Position numbers and translations under genes: made by a program. Under the pieces are notes generated by a model. That model was given only the letters and a program-made list of their open reading frames with translations. It searched no databases and was not told where the DNA came from. This document shows positions 8,203-16,785 of a stretch of 64,000 nt of DNA, piece after piece (position 1 is the first letter of the stretch; each line of letters opens with the position of its first letter). Source of the DNA: Halovulum sp039180525 (lineage in GTDB: Bacteria > Pseudomonadota > Alphaproteobacteria > Rhodobacterales > Rhodobacteraceae); NCBI GenBank assembly GCA_039180525.1, contig JBCDDF010000013.1, forward strand, positions 3,867 to 67,866, in the 5' to 3' direction.

Positions 8203-9225
8203 TCACCCCAGATCCAGCGAGACCGGGAAGTGATCGGAGGCGGTGAGCAAGGCATCGCGCAGGTGCTTATCGGCAAAGATCTTCGGGTCGTCGAACGGAT
8301 GCCAGATGCGCCAGCGCGGGCGCAGATCCGCGCGGATACGGGCGCTGACCATCACGTAATCCAGCAAAGTGGAGACATAGGCCCGCATCTCCCGGTTGTA
8401 GAACCGCGCCGTCGACCGGGTCCAGCCCTGCCGCGGGTTCAACAGTGCCGCGGCGTGAGGGTCGAAAAGCGCGGTCTCGGGCGTGTCCGGATCGCCTAGC
8501 ACGACCTCTATCGAGGACCGCCCGAAGAGCTTTTCGTAATGGTCGAGGCCGGGTCCGTCATTCAGATCCCCGGCGACGATCACATCCATGCCCGCCTGCA
8601 GCATCTCGTCGATGCGGCGACGCAGCCAGATGCACTGCGCCAGCTGCTTACGGCGGTTGGCGATGGCGATCTGGGTGGCCTGCGCCGCACCCTTCGCGCC
8701 ATGCGGGGCTTTGGATTTCGCGTGCACGCCGATCAGCCGCAGCGGTGCGGGCAGCGCCGGCCCGCCCAGCGTCAGTTCCAGCGGCGGTTTGGAAAACACG
8801 TGCGTGTCGGGCTGCGCATCGACATCGACATCCAGCGCGAAATTGCCATCGAAACGCGGCGCGCGCAGGCTTTCCAGCGGGGTATGCGCGGCGGTGACGC
8901 GGGCCGGATCGTAAAGCGCCGCGATTTCCTGTTTCGTGCCGTTGGCAAAGCCGATGAGCGCCTTTGACTGGCGCAGCCCATGCGCGGCGGCGAAGCCTTC
9001 CAGCGCCCGCTCGGTGCGCTGGGTGTGGCCGGTATTGGGCGCCTCGATGAGCACGAACAGATCGGCATCCACGGCGCGCAGACCCGCGGCAATACCGGCG
9101 GCCTGGTCGGCGCGGCTGATTTTGTAACGCCGAGAGGGCTGAGCATCGGCCAGCAACCGGTCGCGGTCGTCGAACAGTGCCCCGAACCACTCGATGTTCC
9201 AGGTCGCCAGACGAAAGGCGTTCAC
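8203..9225 (-). CDS. Endonuclease/exonuclease/phosphatase (EEP) fold protein
   Basis: A metal-dependent phosphoesterase of the EEP superfamily; the substrate could be a nucleic acid or a phospho-metabolite. The N-terminal motif LATWNIEWFG, the central AGDLNDGPG and the C-terminal SDHFPV are the three signature blocks of the fold. No signal peptide is seen. I place the start at the GTG 9225-9223, which overlaps the stop codon of the TerB-DnaJ gene as GTGA, a typical translational-coupling junction. A GTG 33 bases upstream (9258) is an alternative. Family assignment is firm; the substrate cannot be read from the sequence. Confidence 0.82.
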   Translation of the reverse strand: MNAFRLATWNIEWFGALFDDRDRLLADAQPSRRYKISRADQAAGIAAGLRAVDADLFVLIEAPNTGHTQRTERALEGFAAAHGLRQSKALIGFANGTKQEIAALYDPARVTAAHTPLESLRAPRFDGNFALDVDVDAQPDTHVFSKPPLELTLGGPALPAPLRLIGVHAKSKAPHGAKGAAQATQIAIANRRKQLAQCIWLRRRIDEMLQAGMDVIVAGDLNDGPGLDHYEKLFGRSSIEVVLGDPDTPETALFDPHAAALLNPRQGWTRSTARFYNREMRAYVSTLLDYVMVSARIRADLRPRWRIWHPFDDPKIFADKHLRDALLTASDHFPVSLDLG

Positions 9226-9908
9226 GCGGCGTGATCCCGGTGCTGGATCTCCTCCCACGCCTTGTTGATTGCGGCCAGGCGTTTGGTGGCCAGTTTCACC
9301 GCCTCTTCCGGGACGCCATTGGCCATCAGATGGTCGGGATGGGTCTCGCGCACCAGTTGCCGCCAGCGTGCGCGGATCTGGTCATAGGGCGTGTCCGCGG
9401 TCACCCCCAGAACGGTGAACGGGTCGGGATCGACATCGGGCACATGCCGTGCGCGATGGGCACGAAACGTCAGATCGTCCAGCCCAAAGGCGCGGGCGAC
9501 ACCGGCCAGGAAACTATCTTCGTCGTGGTGATAGACCCCGTCGGCCATGGCGATGTGGAACAGACCGTCCAGCAGGTTTTCCAACAGATGCGGATTGTCC
9601 TGGAACATCGCCCCGATGCGGCCGGCATAGGCGTCGAACCCGGCCACATCCTGGCGGGCGAGATTGAAGACCTTGGCCGCCGCGGCTTCGTCCTGCGGCG
9701 GAATATAAAAGATCTCGCGAAACGCGCGCACCTCGTCCCGGGTAACGTGGCCATCGGCCTTGGCCATCTTCGCACCCAAAGACACCACCGCGATGGTGAA
9801 CGCGACGGAGTGTTCGGGCGGCGTGCGCAGCCGCTCGAAGATCTCTGACAGGTTTTCGCCACTGGCAAGCGCCTGAAGCGCGTCGGCGATGCGGGCCCAG
9901 ATCGACAT
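9222..9908 (-). CDS. TerB-DnaJ domain protein (DjlA-like co-chaperone)
   Basis: This 228-residue protein has an N-terminal TerB-like helical domain (about 30-150, with acidic motifs KADGHVTRDE and MADGVYHHDE of the type that binds metal) and a C-terminal J domain (about 162-222) with the DnaK-stimulating HPD tripeptide at 190-192. The architecture equals DjlA, but the N-terminal membrane anchor of enterobacterial DjlA is missing, so it should be cytoplasmic. It probably recruits DnaK to particular clients. It is translationally coupled to the downstream EEP-fold gene by a GTGA overlap. Confidence 0.85.
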   Translation of the reverse strand: MSIWARIADALQALASGENLSEIFERLRTPPEHSVAFTIAVVSLGAKMAKADGHVTRDEVRAFREIFYIPPQDEAAAAKVFNLARQDVAGFDAYAGRIGAMFQDNPHLLENLLDGLFHIAMADGVYHHDEDSFLAGVARAFGLDDLTFRAHRARHVPDVDPDPFTVLGVTADTPYDQIRARWRQLVRETHPDHLMANGVPEEAVKLATKRLAAINKAWEEIQHRDHAA

Positions 9909-9938
9909 CCCGTTAAACTACCCGCCACGCCGGGCGGC

Positions 9939-10409
9939 TCACAGCGTTTTTTGCATCAGAACCAGATCGTGCCAGGCGCCGAACTTTCGGCCCAGTTCGG
10001 GCATGCGGCCGGTTTCGGTGTAGCCGTGGCGCGCAAAGAACCGGATCGCGCCGAAGTTCGACCCGGCGATGCCGGCGACCAGCACATGGATGCCCCTCGC
10101 GCGCGCGGGCGTCTCCAATGCCGCCAACAGGGCGGCGCCGTGGCCCTGGCCTCGGGTGTCGGGCGCAAGAAACAGGCTCAGCTCGCCCGTGTGCCGATAG
10201 CCCGGTCCGCCGCGAAACGTCCCGAAGGTGGCAAACCCGGTCACGGTGCCGGTGTCGTGGACCCAAGTCGGCTGCCCTGCGATCATGGCGCGCAGGTCGG
10301 CTTCGGTCTTTTCCGCATCGGTGAAAGTAATCGCGGTGTCCCGGATGATGGGGTTCCAGATCGCCGCGATCGCGGTGGCATCGGTGGGTGTGGCGGGGCG
10401 GATCGACAT
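9939..10409 (-). CDS. GNAT family N-acetyltransferase
   Basis: This 156-residue protein should transfer an acetyl group from acetyl-CoA to an amine. The acetyl-CoA binding signature RGQGHGAALL (motif A) follows a beta-strand (ELSLFLAPDT), and the C-terminal FFARHGYTETGRMPELGRKF is typical of the phosphinothricin/methionine-sulfone acetyltransferase branch. The N-terminus IRPATPTDATAIAAIWNPII also fits that branch. Substrate is not known. It is divergent from the oxoprolinase gene with 69 bp between the starts. Confidence 0.88.
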   Translation of the reverse strand: MSIRPATPTDATAIAAIWNPIIRDTAITFTDAEKTEADLRAMIAGQPTWVHDTGTVTGFATFGTFRGGPGYRHTGELSLFLAPDTRGQGHGAALLAALETPARARGIHVLVAGIAGSNFGAIRFFARHGYTETGRMPELGRKFGAWHDLVLMQKTL

Positions 10410-10478
10410 GGGCTAGACCGGCTGAGAATGCCCCACCACTACCCCAAGTGCGCGGCGGCGGACAGGCGAGGGGCGGTC

Positions 10479-13400
10479 ATGTGGGATTTTTGGATCGACC
10501 GGGGCGGCACGTTCACGGATATCGTGGCGCGAGATCCGCAGGGCGTATTGCACACGGCGAAATATCTGTCCGAGAACCCGGATGTCTATGACGACGCGGC
10601 GCTGCATGGGATCCGCCGGGTTCTCGGGTTGGCGGCGGCGGACAAGATCCCGCTGACCCAGGTGCGGGCGGTCAAGATGGGCACGACCGTCGCCACCAAT
10701 GCGCTGTTGGAGCGGAAGGGCACGCCGCTGGTGCTGGTGACCACGCAGGGCCTGGGCGATCAGCTGCGCCTGGGCTATCAGCACCGCCCGCATCTGTTCG
10801 CGCGACATATCAAACTGCCAGAGATGCTTTATGACCGCGTCATCGAGGCGCGCGAACGGGTTCGCGCCGACGGCACGGTCGAAACACCGTTTGATGAGAC
10901 CCGCCTGGAGGCCGATCTGCAAGCGGCGCGCGCGGACGGCCTGACCGCCTGCGCGATCGTCTTCGTCCACGGCTATCGCCATCACACACACGAGGCTGCG
11001 GCGGGCGCGCTTGCGCGGCGGTTGGGGTTCGCCCAAGTGTCGGTCAGCCACGAGGTCAGCCCGCTGATGAAGATGGTGCGCCGCGGCGACACCACCGTGG
11101 TCGATGCGTACCTGACCCCGATCCTGCGCGCCTATGTCGACCGGGTCGCGTCGGCGTTTGACGGCGATCCGGCGGGGCGGCTGATGTTCATGCAATCCTC
11201 GGGCGGGCTGACCGATGCGCAGCGCTTTCAGGGCAAGGATGCGATCCTGTCGGGCCCCGCCGGCGGTGTCGTGGGCGCGGTGCGCACGTCTGAAATCGCG
11301 GGCGAGGGCCGTATCATCGGCTTTGACATGGGCGGCACCTCGACGGATGTCTGCCATTTCGACGGCACGTTGGAACGGGTGATGAATACCGAGGTCGCGG
11401 GTGCGCGCATCACCGCCCCGATGATGCATATCCACACGGTCGCTGCGGGTGGCGGTTCGCTGTTGCAGTTCGATGGCACGCGGATGCGGGTCGGGCCCGA
11501 GAGCGCCGGCGCCGACCCTGGCCCTGCCGCCTATGGCCGTGGCGGGCCCTTGGCGGTGACCGATGCGAACGTGCTGACCGGGCGGCTGCGCCCGGAGTTC
11601 TTCCCGGCGATCTTCGGCCCGGATGCCGACCGGCCTCTGGATCTGGCCGCAACGCGGGCGAAGTTCGAGGCCCTGGCGCAGGAAACCGGCCTGAGTGCCG
11701 AGGAAACCGCCGAGGGGTTTTTGACCATCGCGGTGGAGAACATGGCCAATGCGGTAAAGAAGATCTCCGTCCAGCGCGGCTATGACGTCAGCGACTATTG
11801 CTTGACGGTGTTCGGCGGGGCCGGCGCACAACATGCCTGCGCCATTGCGGACAGTCTGGGCATGTCGCGCTGTCTGATCCATCCCAAGGCGTCGCTTCTG
11901 TCGGCTTATGGCATGGGGCTTGCGGATATCCGCGCCAGCCGCAGCCAGTCGATCGAGGCGCCGCTCGACGCGACCGGGCGGCTGACCGCGGCGGTGACGC
12001 TGGACGGCCTGTCGGCGGCGGCGCTGAGCGAGGTGGAGGCGCAGGGCGTGGCCGAGGCCGATATCCGCATCGTGCCGACCCTGCATCTGAAAGTGCAGGG
12101 CACCGATACCGCGCTGCCGATCCCGTTCGGCGATGTGGACCAGATGCGCGCCGCCTTCGCCACAACCCATCGCGACCGGTTCGGCTTCGACCCCGGCGAT
12201 GCGCCGCTGGTCATCGAAACCGCAAGTGCCGAGGCCATCGGCGCCGCGGCCGATCTGACCGAACCCGCGCATCCCCTGCGCGACCGGCCCGAGGCGGAGA
12301 CCGAGGTCGCGCGCAGCGCCCCGGTGTTCCTGAACGGCGCCTGGATCGACACCCGTTTCGTGCGCCGCGAGACATTGCGCCCCGGCGACCGGCTGACCGG
12401 GCCGGCGGTGCTGGTGGAGCCGCATACCGCGATCCTGATCGCGCCCGACTGGCAGGCCCGGGTGACCGCCGAGGATCATGTCGCCCTGACCCGCACCGTG
12501 GTACGCCCCGCCACGGTCGCCATCGGAACCCAGGCCGATCCGGTGATGCTGGAAGTGTTCAACAACCTCTATATGTCCATCGCCGAACAGATGGGCGCGG
12601 TGCTTGAGAACACCGCTGCCAGCGTGACGATCAAGGAACGGCTCGATTTCTCCTGCGCGGTCTTCGATGCGTCCGGTGATCTGATCGCCAACGCGCCGCA
12701 TATGCCGGTGCATCTGGGATCCATGGGGGCAAGCGTGAAAACGGTGATCGCGCAGAACCCCGATAGGACGCCCGGCGATGTCTATGTGCTGAACGCGCCC
12801 TACAATGGCGGCACACATCTGCCCGACATCACCGTGGTGACGCCGGTTTGGGACGATGCGGGTGCGCAGGTGCTGTTTTACACCTCTGCCCGCGGGCACC
12901 ATACGGATGTGGGCGGGCTGACGCCGGGGTCGATGCCGCCCGATAGCCGCACGATCCATGACGAAGGCGCTTACATCGACAATTGGAAACTGGTGGATGC
13001 GGGGCGGTTTCGGGAGGCGGAAACGCGCGATCTGCTGACCTCGGCCCAGTATCCCGTGCGCGCGGTCGACATCAATATCGCCGATCTCAAGGCGCAGGTG
13101 GCCGCCTGCGAAAAGGGCGCGCAGGAATTGCGCCGCATGGTCGCGCAGTTCGGGCTGGATGTTGTGCGGGCCTATATGGGCCATGTCCAGGACAATGCCG
13201 AGGAATGCGTCCGCCGGGCGATCCCGGCGCTGGAGGATGCCGAACTCGTCTACGCGATGGATCCCGATTTCGACGGTCAGCCGCGGGAGATCCGGGTCAA
13301 GATCAGCGTCGATCGCGCCGCGCGCGCGGCGACGGTGGATTTCACCGGCACCACGGCGCAACTGGCCACGAATTACAATGCGCCCGAACCGGTGACCATG

Positions 13401-14087
13401 GCTGCGGTTCTATATGTCTTCCGGCTGCTGGTGGCCGATGACATCCCCATGAACGAAGGCGTCATGAAGCCGCTGAACGTGATCCTGCCCAAAGGCACGA
13501 TGCTGAGCCCGGCCTATCCCGCCGCGATCATCGCCGGGAATGTGGAGACCAGCCAGGCGGTCACCTCGGCCCTGTTGCTGGCCTTGGGCGTGCAGGCGGC
13601 GGCGCAATCGACCATGAACAACACCACCTGGGGCAACGCGCAACATCAGTATTACGAGACCATCTGCGGCGGCTCTGGCGCGGGCCGGCTGGCGGACGGG
13701 TCGGGGCACCCCGGTACTGCGGGGGTGCACACCCACATGACGAACTCGCGCCTGACCGATCCCGAGGTGCTGGAATGGCGCTTCCCCGTGCTGCTGGAGG
13801 AGTTTTCCATCCGCACAGGTACCGGCGGGCAGGGTGCTTTTCCCGGCGGGGACGGCACACGGCGCAAGACCCGGTTTCTTGAGCCGATGACGCTTGCGGT
13901 TTTGACCGGCCACCGCGTGGTGCCGCCGCCGGGATTGGCGAGCGGCGCGCCCGGCGCGGTCGGGGTGTCGCGGGTTTTGCGCGCCGATGGGTCCACGGAT
14001 GTGCTGCGGCCTGCCGATAAGACCGAGGTGGGCCCCGGCGATGTGTTCTGGCTCGATACGCCGACCGGGGGCGGCTACACGCCCTGA
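10479..14087 (+). CDS. 5-oxoprolinase, HyuA-HyuB fusion (ATP-hydrolysing)
   Basis: The protein should cleave a cyclic amide with ATP: 5-oxo-L-proline to glutamate, or a related hydantoin. It is a natural fusion of 1202 residues: an N-terminal HyuA/ATPase half (to about 680) with the phosphate-binding motifs DRGGTFTDI and FDMGGTSTDV, and a C-terminal HyuB half containing TPGSMPPDSRTIHDEGAYID and ending with TGTGGQGAFPGGDGTRR. The length and order match eukaryote-like OPLAH and many proteobacterial oxoprolinases. The ATG at 10479 has GAGGGG upstream and gives the conserved start MWDFWIDRGGTFTD. It is read alone, convergent with the acyl-CoA dehydrogenase gene. Hydantoinase activity instead of oxoprolinase cannot be excluded. 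Confidence 0.88.
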   Translation: MWDFWIDRGGTFTDIVARDPQGVLHTAKYLSENPDVYDDAALHGIRRVLGLAAADKIPLTQVRAVKMGTTVATNALLERKGTPLVLVTTQGLGDQLRLGYQHRPHLFARHIKLPEMLYDRVIEARERVRADGTVETPFDETRLEADLQAARADGLTACAIVFVHGYRHHTHEAAAGALARRLGFAQVSVSHEVSPLMKMVRRGDTTVVDAYLTPILRAYVDRVASAFDGDPAGRLMFMQSSGGLTDAQRFQGKDAILSGPAGGVVGAVRTSEIAGEGRIIGFDMGGTSTDVCHFDGTLERVMNTEVAGARITAPMMHIHTVAAGGGSLLQFDGTRMRVGPESAGADPGPAAYGRGGPLAVTDANVLTGRLRPEFFPAIFGPDADRPLDLAATRAKFEALAQETGLSAEETAEGFLTIAVENMANAVKKISVQRGYDVSDYCLTVFGGAGAQHACAIADSLGMSRCLIHPKASLLSAYGMGLADIRASRSQSIEAPLDATGRLTAAVTLDGLSAAALSEVEAQGVAEADIRIVPTLHLKVQGTDTALPIPFGDVDQMRAAFATTHRDRFGFDPGDAPLVIETASAEAIGAAADLTEPAHPLRDRPEAETEVARSAPVFLNGAWIDTRFVRRETLRPGDRLTGPAVLVEPHTAILIAPDWQARVTAEDHVALTRTVVRPATVAIGTQADPVMLEVFNNLYMSIAEQMGAVLENTAASVTIKERLDFSCAVFDASGDLIANAPHMPVHLGSMGASVKTVIAQNPDRTPGDVYVLNAPYNGGTHLPDITVVTPVWDDAGAQVLFYTSARGHHTDVGGLTPGSMPPDSRTIHDEGAYIDNWKLVDAGRFREAETRDLLTSAQYPVRAVDINIADLKAQVAACEKGAQELRRMVAQFGLDVVRAYMGHVQDNAEECVRRAIPALEDAELVYAMDPDFDGQPREIRVKISVDRAARAATVDFTGTTAQLATNYNAPEPVTMAAVLYVFRLLVADDIPMNEGVMKPLNVILPKGTMLSPAYPAAIIAGNVETSQAVTSALLLALGVQAAAQSTMNNTTWGNAQHQYYETICGGSGAGRLADGSGHPGTAGVHTHMTNSRLTDPEVLEWRFPVLLEEFSIRTGTGGQGAFPGGDGTRRKTRFLEPMTLAVLTGHRVVPPPGLASGAPGAVGVSRVLRADGSTDVLRPADKTEVGPGDVFWLDTPTGGGYTP

Positions 14088-14108
14088 CACCGAGACGAGA
14101 CTCTTAAT

Positions 14109-14140
14109 GCCCCCGGCGGGAGTATTTTGGAACAAAGAAG
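14109..14140 (-). repeat. Dispersed intergenic repeat, CTTCTTTGTTCC family, copy 3
   Basis: On the minus strand CTTCTTTGTTCC is followed by AAAATACTCCCGCCGGGGG. It sits in the 75-bp gap between two convergent genes, the same setting as the copy at 5891. Confidence 0.75.
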
Positions 14141-14162
14141 CACGGCGTCTTGTTGGGCCGGG

Positions 14163-15827
14163 TCAGTCCTGCAGCAATCGCCCGGCGATGACCTGGGCCT
14201 GGATTTCGGCGGCGCCTTCGAAGATGTTGAGGATGCGGGCGTCGCAGAGCACGCGGCTGATCGGGTACTCCAGCGCGAAGCCGTTGCCGCCGTGGACCTG
14301 CACGCCATTGTCGGCCGCGGCCCAGGCGACGCGGGCGGCCAACAGCTTGGCCATGCCGGCCTCCAGATCGCAGCGGCGGCGGGCGTCCTTTTCGCGCGCG
14401 GCGAAATAGGTCAGTTGGCGGGCGATGGTGATCTCCACCGCCATCATCGCCAGCTTGTCGCCCACCCGGGCAAAGCCGTCGATCGTCTGGCCAAAGGCGC
14501 GCCGATCGCGCGCATAGGCGGCCGCCAGATCCAGCGCCGATTGCGCGACGCCGACCGCCCGCGCGGCGGTCTGGATGCGCGCGCTTTCGAAGGTCTGCAT
14601 CAATTGCTTGAATCCCTGGCCGGTCTGCCCGCCCAGCAGCGCCGCGCCGGGCACGCGGTGGCCATCCAGCGTCAGCGTGTATTCCTTCATGCCGCGATAG
14701 CCCAGAACCTCGATCTCACCGCCGGAGATGGTGGCGTCGGGGAAGGGCGCGGCCTCTGACCCGCGGGTCTTGGGGGCCAGAAACATCGACAGGCCGCGAT
14801 GGTCGCGGCTGTCGGGGTCGGTGCGCGCGAGTACCGTCATCAGATCGCTGCGCGCGCCATGCGTGATCCAGGTCTTGGCGCCGGTCAGCACCCAGTCGTC
14901 GCCATCGCGCACCGCGCGGGTCTTCAGCGCGCCCAGATCGGACCCCACATCCGGTTCGGTGAAAACGGCGGTCGGCAGGATGGAGCCATCGGCGAGTCCC
15001 GGCAGATGTGCGGCCCGTTGCGCATCCGTCCCGCCGGTCAGGATCAGTTCGGCGGCGATCTCGGACCGTGTGCCCAACGAGCCGACGCCGATATAGCCGC
15101 GCGAAAGCTCTTCGGACACGACGCACATCGCGGTCTTGCCCAGCCCGGCGCCGCCGAAGGCTTCGGGGATGGTCAGGCCAAACACGCCCAGATCGGCCAG
15201 TTCGGCGATCAGGTCCGCAGGGATCAGATCGTCGCGCAGATGCCAGCCATGGGCGTGCGGCGCGACCCGTTGGGCCGCGAAGCGGCGGAACTGATCGCGC
15301 ACCATCTCCATGTCCTCGTCCAGCCCGCTGGCGGCGATGTCGGGCGCGCCATCGGCGGCGGCCAGGCGCGCGGCCAGCGCCGCCCGTGCAGGCCGCCCGG
15401 CGGCGGCGATCAGCGCGGTGACGGCCGCGTCGTCGCGAAACCGGGCGCGGTAGGCCGGCGAAAGGCCCAGATCGGCGGGGCGCAGGATCTCGGTCTGGCT
15501 CATCGGGATGCCACCGTCGATCTGGGCCAGGTATTCGCCGAAACCGATCTGGGTGATCAATGCCTCAACCGGGCCGAAAGCCCCCTGGTTCTCAAGGCGC
15601 CGTGCCCAGTCCAGCAGTTGGCGCAGGCTTTCGGCATATGTCGCAAGCCACGCAAGCCCGTGGGCTGCGCGCTGATCCTCGGCCGCCAGGACATCCCGCC
15701 CCCCGGCGCGCAGCGCCGCGCGCGCACCGTCGGAAAGCGCGTCGAGCGCGCTGCAGGCGGCTGCGGCGTGCTGCAGCAGATCCGGCAGAACCGGGCTGTC
15801 GGTGAAGTTGTGGCGCGGGTCTGTCAT
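14163..15827 (-). CDS. mcd: Acyl-CoA dehydrogenase, probable (2S)-methylsuccinyl-CoA dehydrogenase
   Basis: An FAD-dependent acyl-CoA dehydrogenase of 554 residues. It is much longer than the usual 380-400 because of an N-terminal extension of about 150 residues containing FGEYLAQIDGGIPMSQTEI, which I associate with Mcd of the ethylmalonyl-CoA pathway. The dehydrogenase core follows, with FTEPDVGSDLGALKTRA, the FAD and substrate contacts around WVLTGAKTWITHG, and the end motif ARILNIFEGAAEIQAQVI. The ATG at 15827 has AGGA six bases upstream. Mcd oxidises methylsuccinyl-CoA to mesaconyl-CoA during acetate assimilation and passes electrons to EtfAB, encoded further on. A general long acyl-CoA dehydrogenase is the alternative. 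Confidence 0.78.
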   Translation of the reverse strand: MTDPRHNFTDSPVLPDLLQHAAAACSALDALSDGARAALRAGGRDVLAAEDQRAAHGLAWLATYAESLRQLLDWARRLENQGAFGPVEALITQIGFGEYLAQIDGGIPMSQTEILRPADLGLSPAYRARFRDDAAVTALIAAAGRPARAALAARLAAADGAPDIAASGLDEDMEMVRDQFRRFAAQRVAPHAHGWHLRDDLIPADLIAELADLGVFGLTIPEAFGGAGLGKTAMCVVSEELSRGYIGVGSLGTRSEIAAELILTGGTDAQRAAHLPGLADGSILPTAVFTEPDVGSDLGALKTRAVRDGDDWVLTGAKTWITHGARSDLMTVLARTDPDSRDHRGLSMFLAPKTRGSEAAPFPDATISGGEIEVLGYRGMKEYTLTLDGHRVPGAALLGGQTGQGFKQLMQTFESARIQTAARAVGVAQSALDLAAAYARDRRAFGQTIDGFARVGDKLAMMAVEITIARQLTYFAAREKDARRRCDLEAGMAKLLAARVAWAAADNGVQVHGGNGFALEYPISRVLCDARILNIFEGAAEIQAQVIAGRLLQD

Positions 15828-16005
15828 GGCGGTCCTGCAGAGGTTCGGAATCGGGTCTGTGTTGCGGCGCACCCTAAGCTGCGCCGCACTGGCCCGTCAA
15901 TGGCGGCGAAACTAAATTTCAACTAATGACCATGTCAGGAATTTTTATTAGTCTTGCATCGTCGGCGCCCCCAGTGCCAGACCGGATGCGGGCGGGGAGG
16001 GCCGG

Positions 16006-16776
16006 ATGGCGGAGTTGCTTGCGACATATGGCCCGGGCGTGGTCGCGGCCTGTTTCGCGGTCCTGTTTGCGGCCGGTTTCGTCAAGGGGACGGTCGGGTT
16101 CGCGCTGCCGATGGTGGCGGTCAGCGGGGTCGGCTCGCTGATGACCGCGGAACTGGCGGTCGCGGCGATCCTCGCACCGGCGCTGGTCACCAACCTGCAG
16201 CAGGCATTTCGCCAGGGCTTCGGGGCGGCGGCGGCGACGCTGCGGCGGTTCTGGCGATTGAACCTGACGCTGGTGCTGTTGATCGGGCTGATCGCGCAGG
16301 CCGTGCCGCTGTTGCCCGACCGCGTGTTTTTCCTGATCTTGGGTGGGGTCGTCACCGGCGTGGGGCTTTTGCAACTGATCGGCTGGCGGCCGCGTTTTCC
16401 GCCGCACCGGGCCGGGCGGGCGGAATGGATCGGAGGCGGTATCGCCGGCGTCTTCGGCGGCCTGGCCGGAGTTTGGGGTCCGCCGATCGTTCTGTACCTT
16501 CTGGCGCGTGAGGTCCCCAAGACCGAGATGGTGCGCGCCCAGGGCATTTCCTACCTGATCGGGTCAGTGATCCTGGTGGGCGCGCATATCCCCTCCGGCG
16601 TGCTGAACGGGGTGACGGCGCCTTTTACCGCGCTGCTGGTCATCCCGGCGCTTACGGGCATGGCATTGGGGGTCTGGGTGCAGGACCGCCTCGACCAGGC
16701 ACTGTTTCGCAAGGCGACGCTGGCGGTGCTGATTCTGGCCGGGCTGAACCTGCTGCGTCGCGGTTTGATGGGGTAG
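16006..16776 (+). CDS. TauE/SafE family membrane transporter
   Basis: This 256-residue inner-membrane protein has about eight predicted transmembrane segments and the glycine-rich start of the family (FAAGFVKGTVGFALPMVAV) plus the second half repeat (GGGIAGVFGGLAGVWGPPIVLYLL). Family members export sulfite, sulfoacetate or other organic sulfur anions; this one's substrate cannot be deduced. The ATG at 16006 has GGGAGG at good distance. The 178-bp AT-rich spacer to the divergent mcd gene contains a spaced inverted repeat, ACTAA (15922-15926) and TTAGT (15948-15952), of unknown role. Confidence 0.85.
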   Translation: MAELLATYGPGVVAACFAVLFAAGFVKGTVGFALPMVAVSGVGSLMTAELAVAAILAPALVTNLQQAFRQGFGAAAATLRRFWRLNLTLVLLIGLIAQAVPLLPDRVFFLILGGVVTGVGLLQLIGWRPRFPPHRAGRAEWIGGGIAGVFGGLAGVWGPPIVLYLLAREVPKTEMVRAQGISYLIGSVILVGAHIPSGVLNGVTAPFTALLVIPALTGMALGVWVQDRLDQALFRKATLAVLILAGLNLLRRGLMG

Positions 16777-16785
16777 GGTCCGCGC

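Noticed and set aside
8172..8276. Upstream extension of the small secreted protein by 35 codons
   Set aside because: It overlaps the end of the EEP-fold gene and would bury the signal peptide; the start at 8171 is much better.
10413..13361. 982-codon open frame opposite the oxoprolinase gene
   Set aside because: It lies fully antisense to a well-conserved protein and is rich in H, R, G and D in the pattern of a GC-rich shadow frame.
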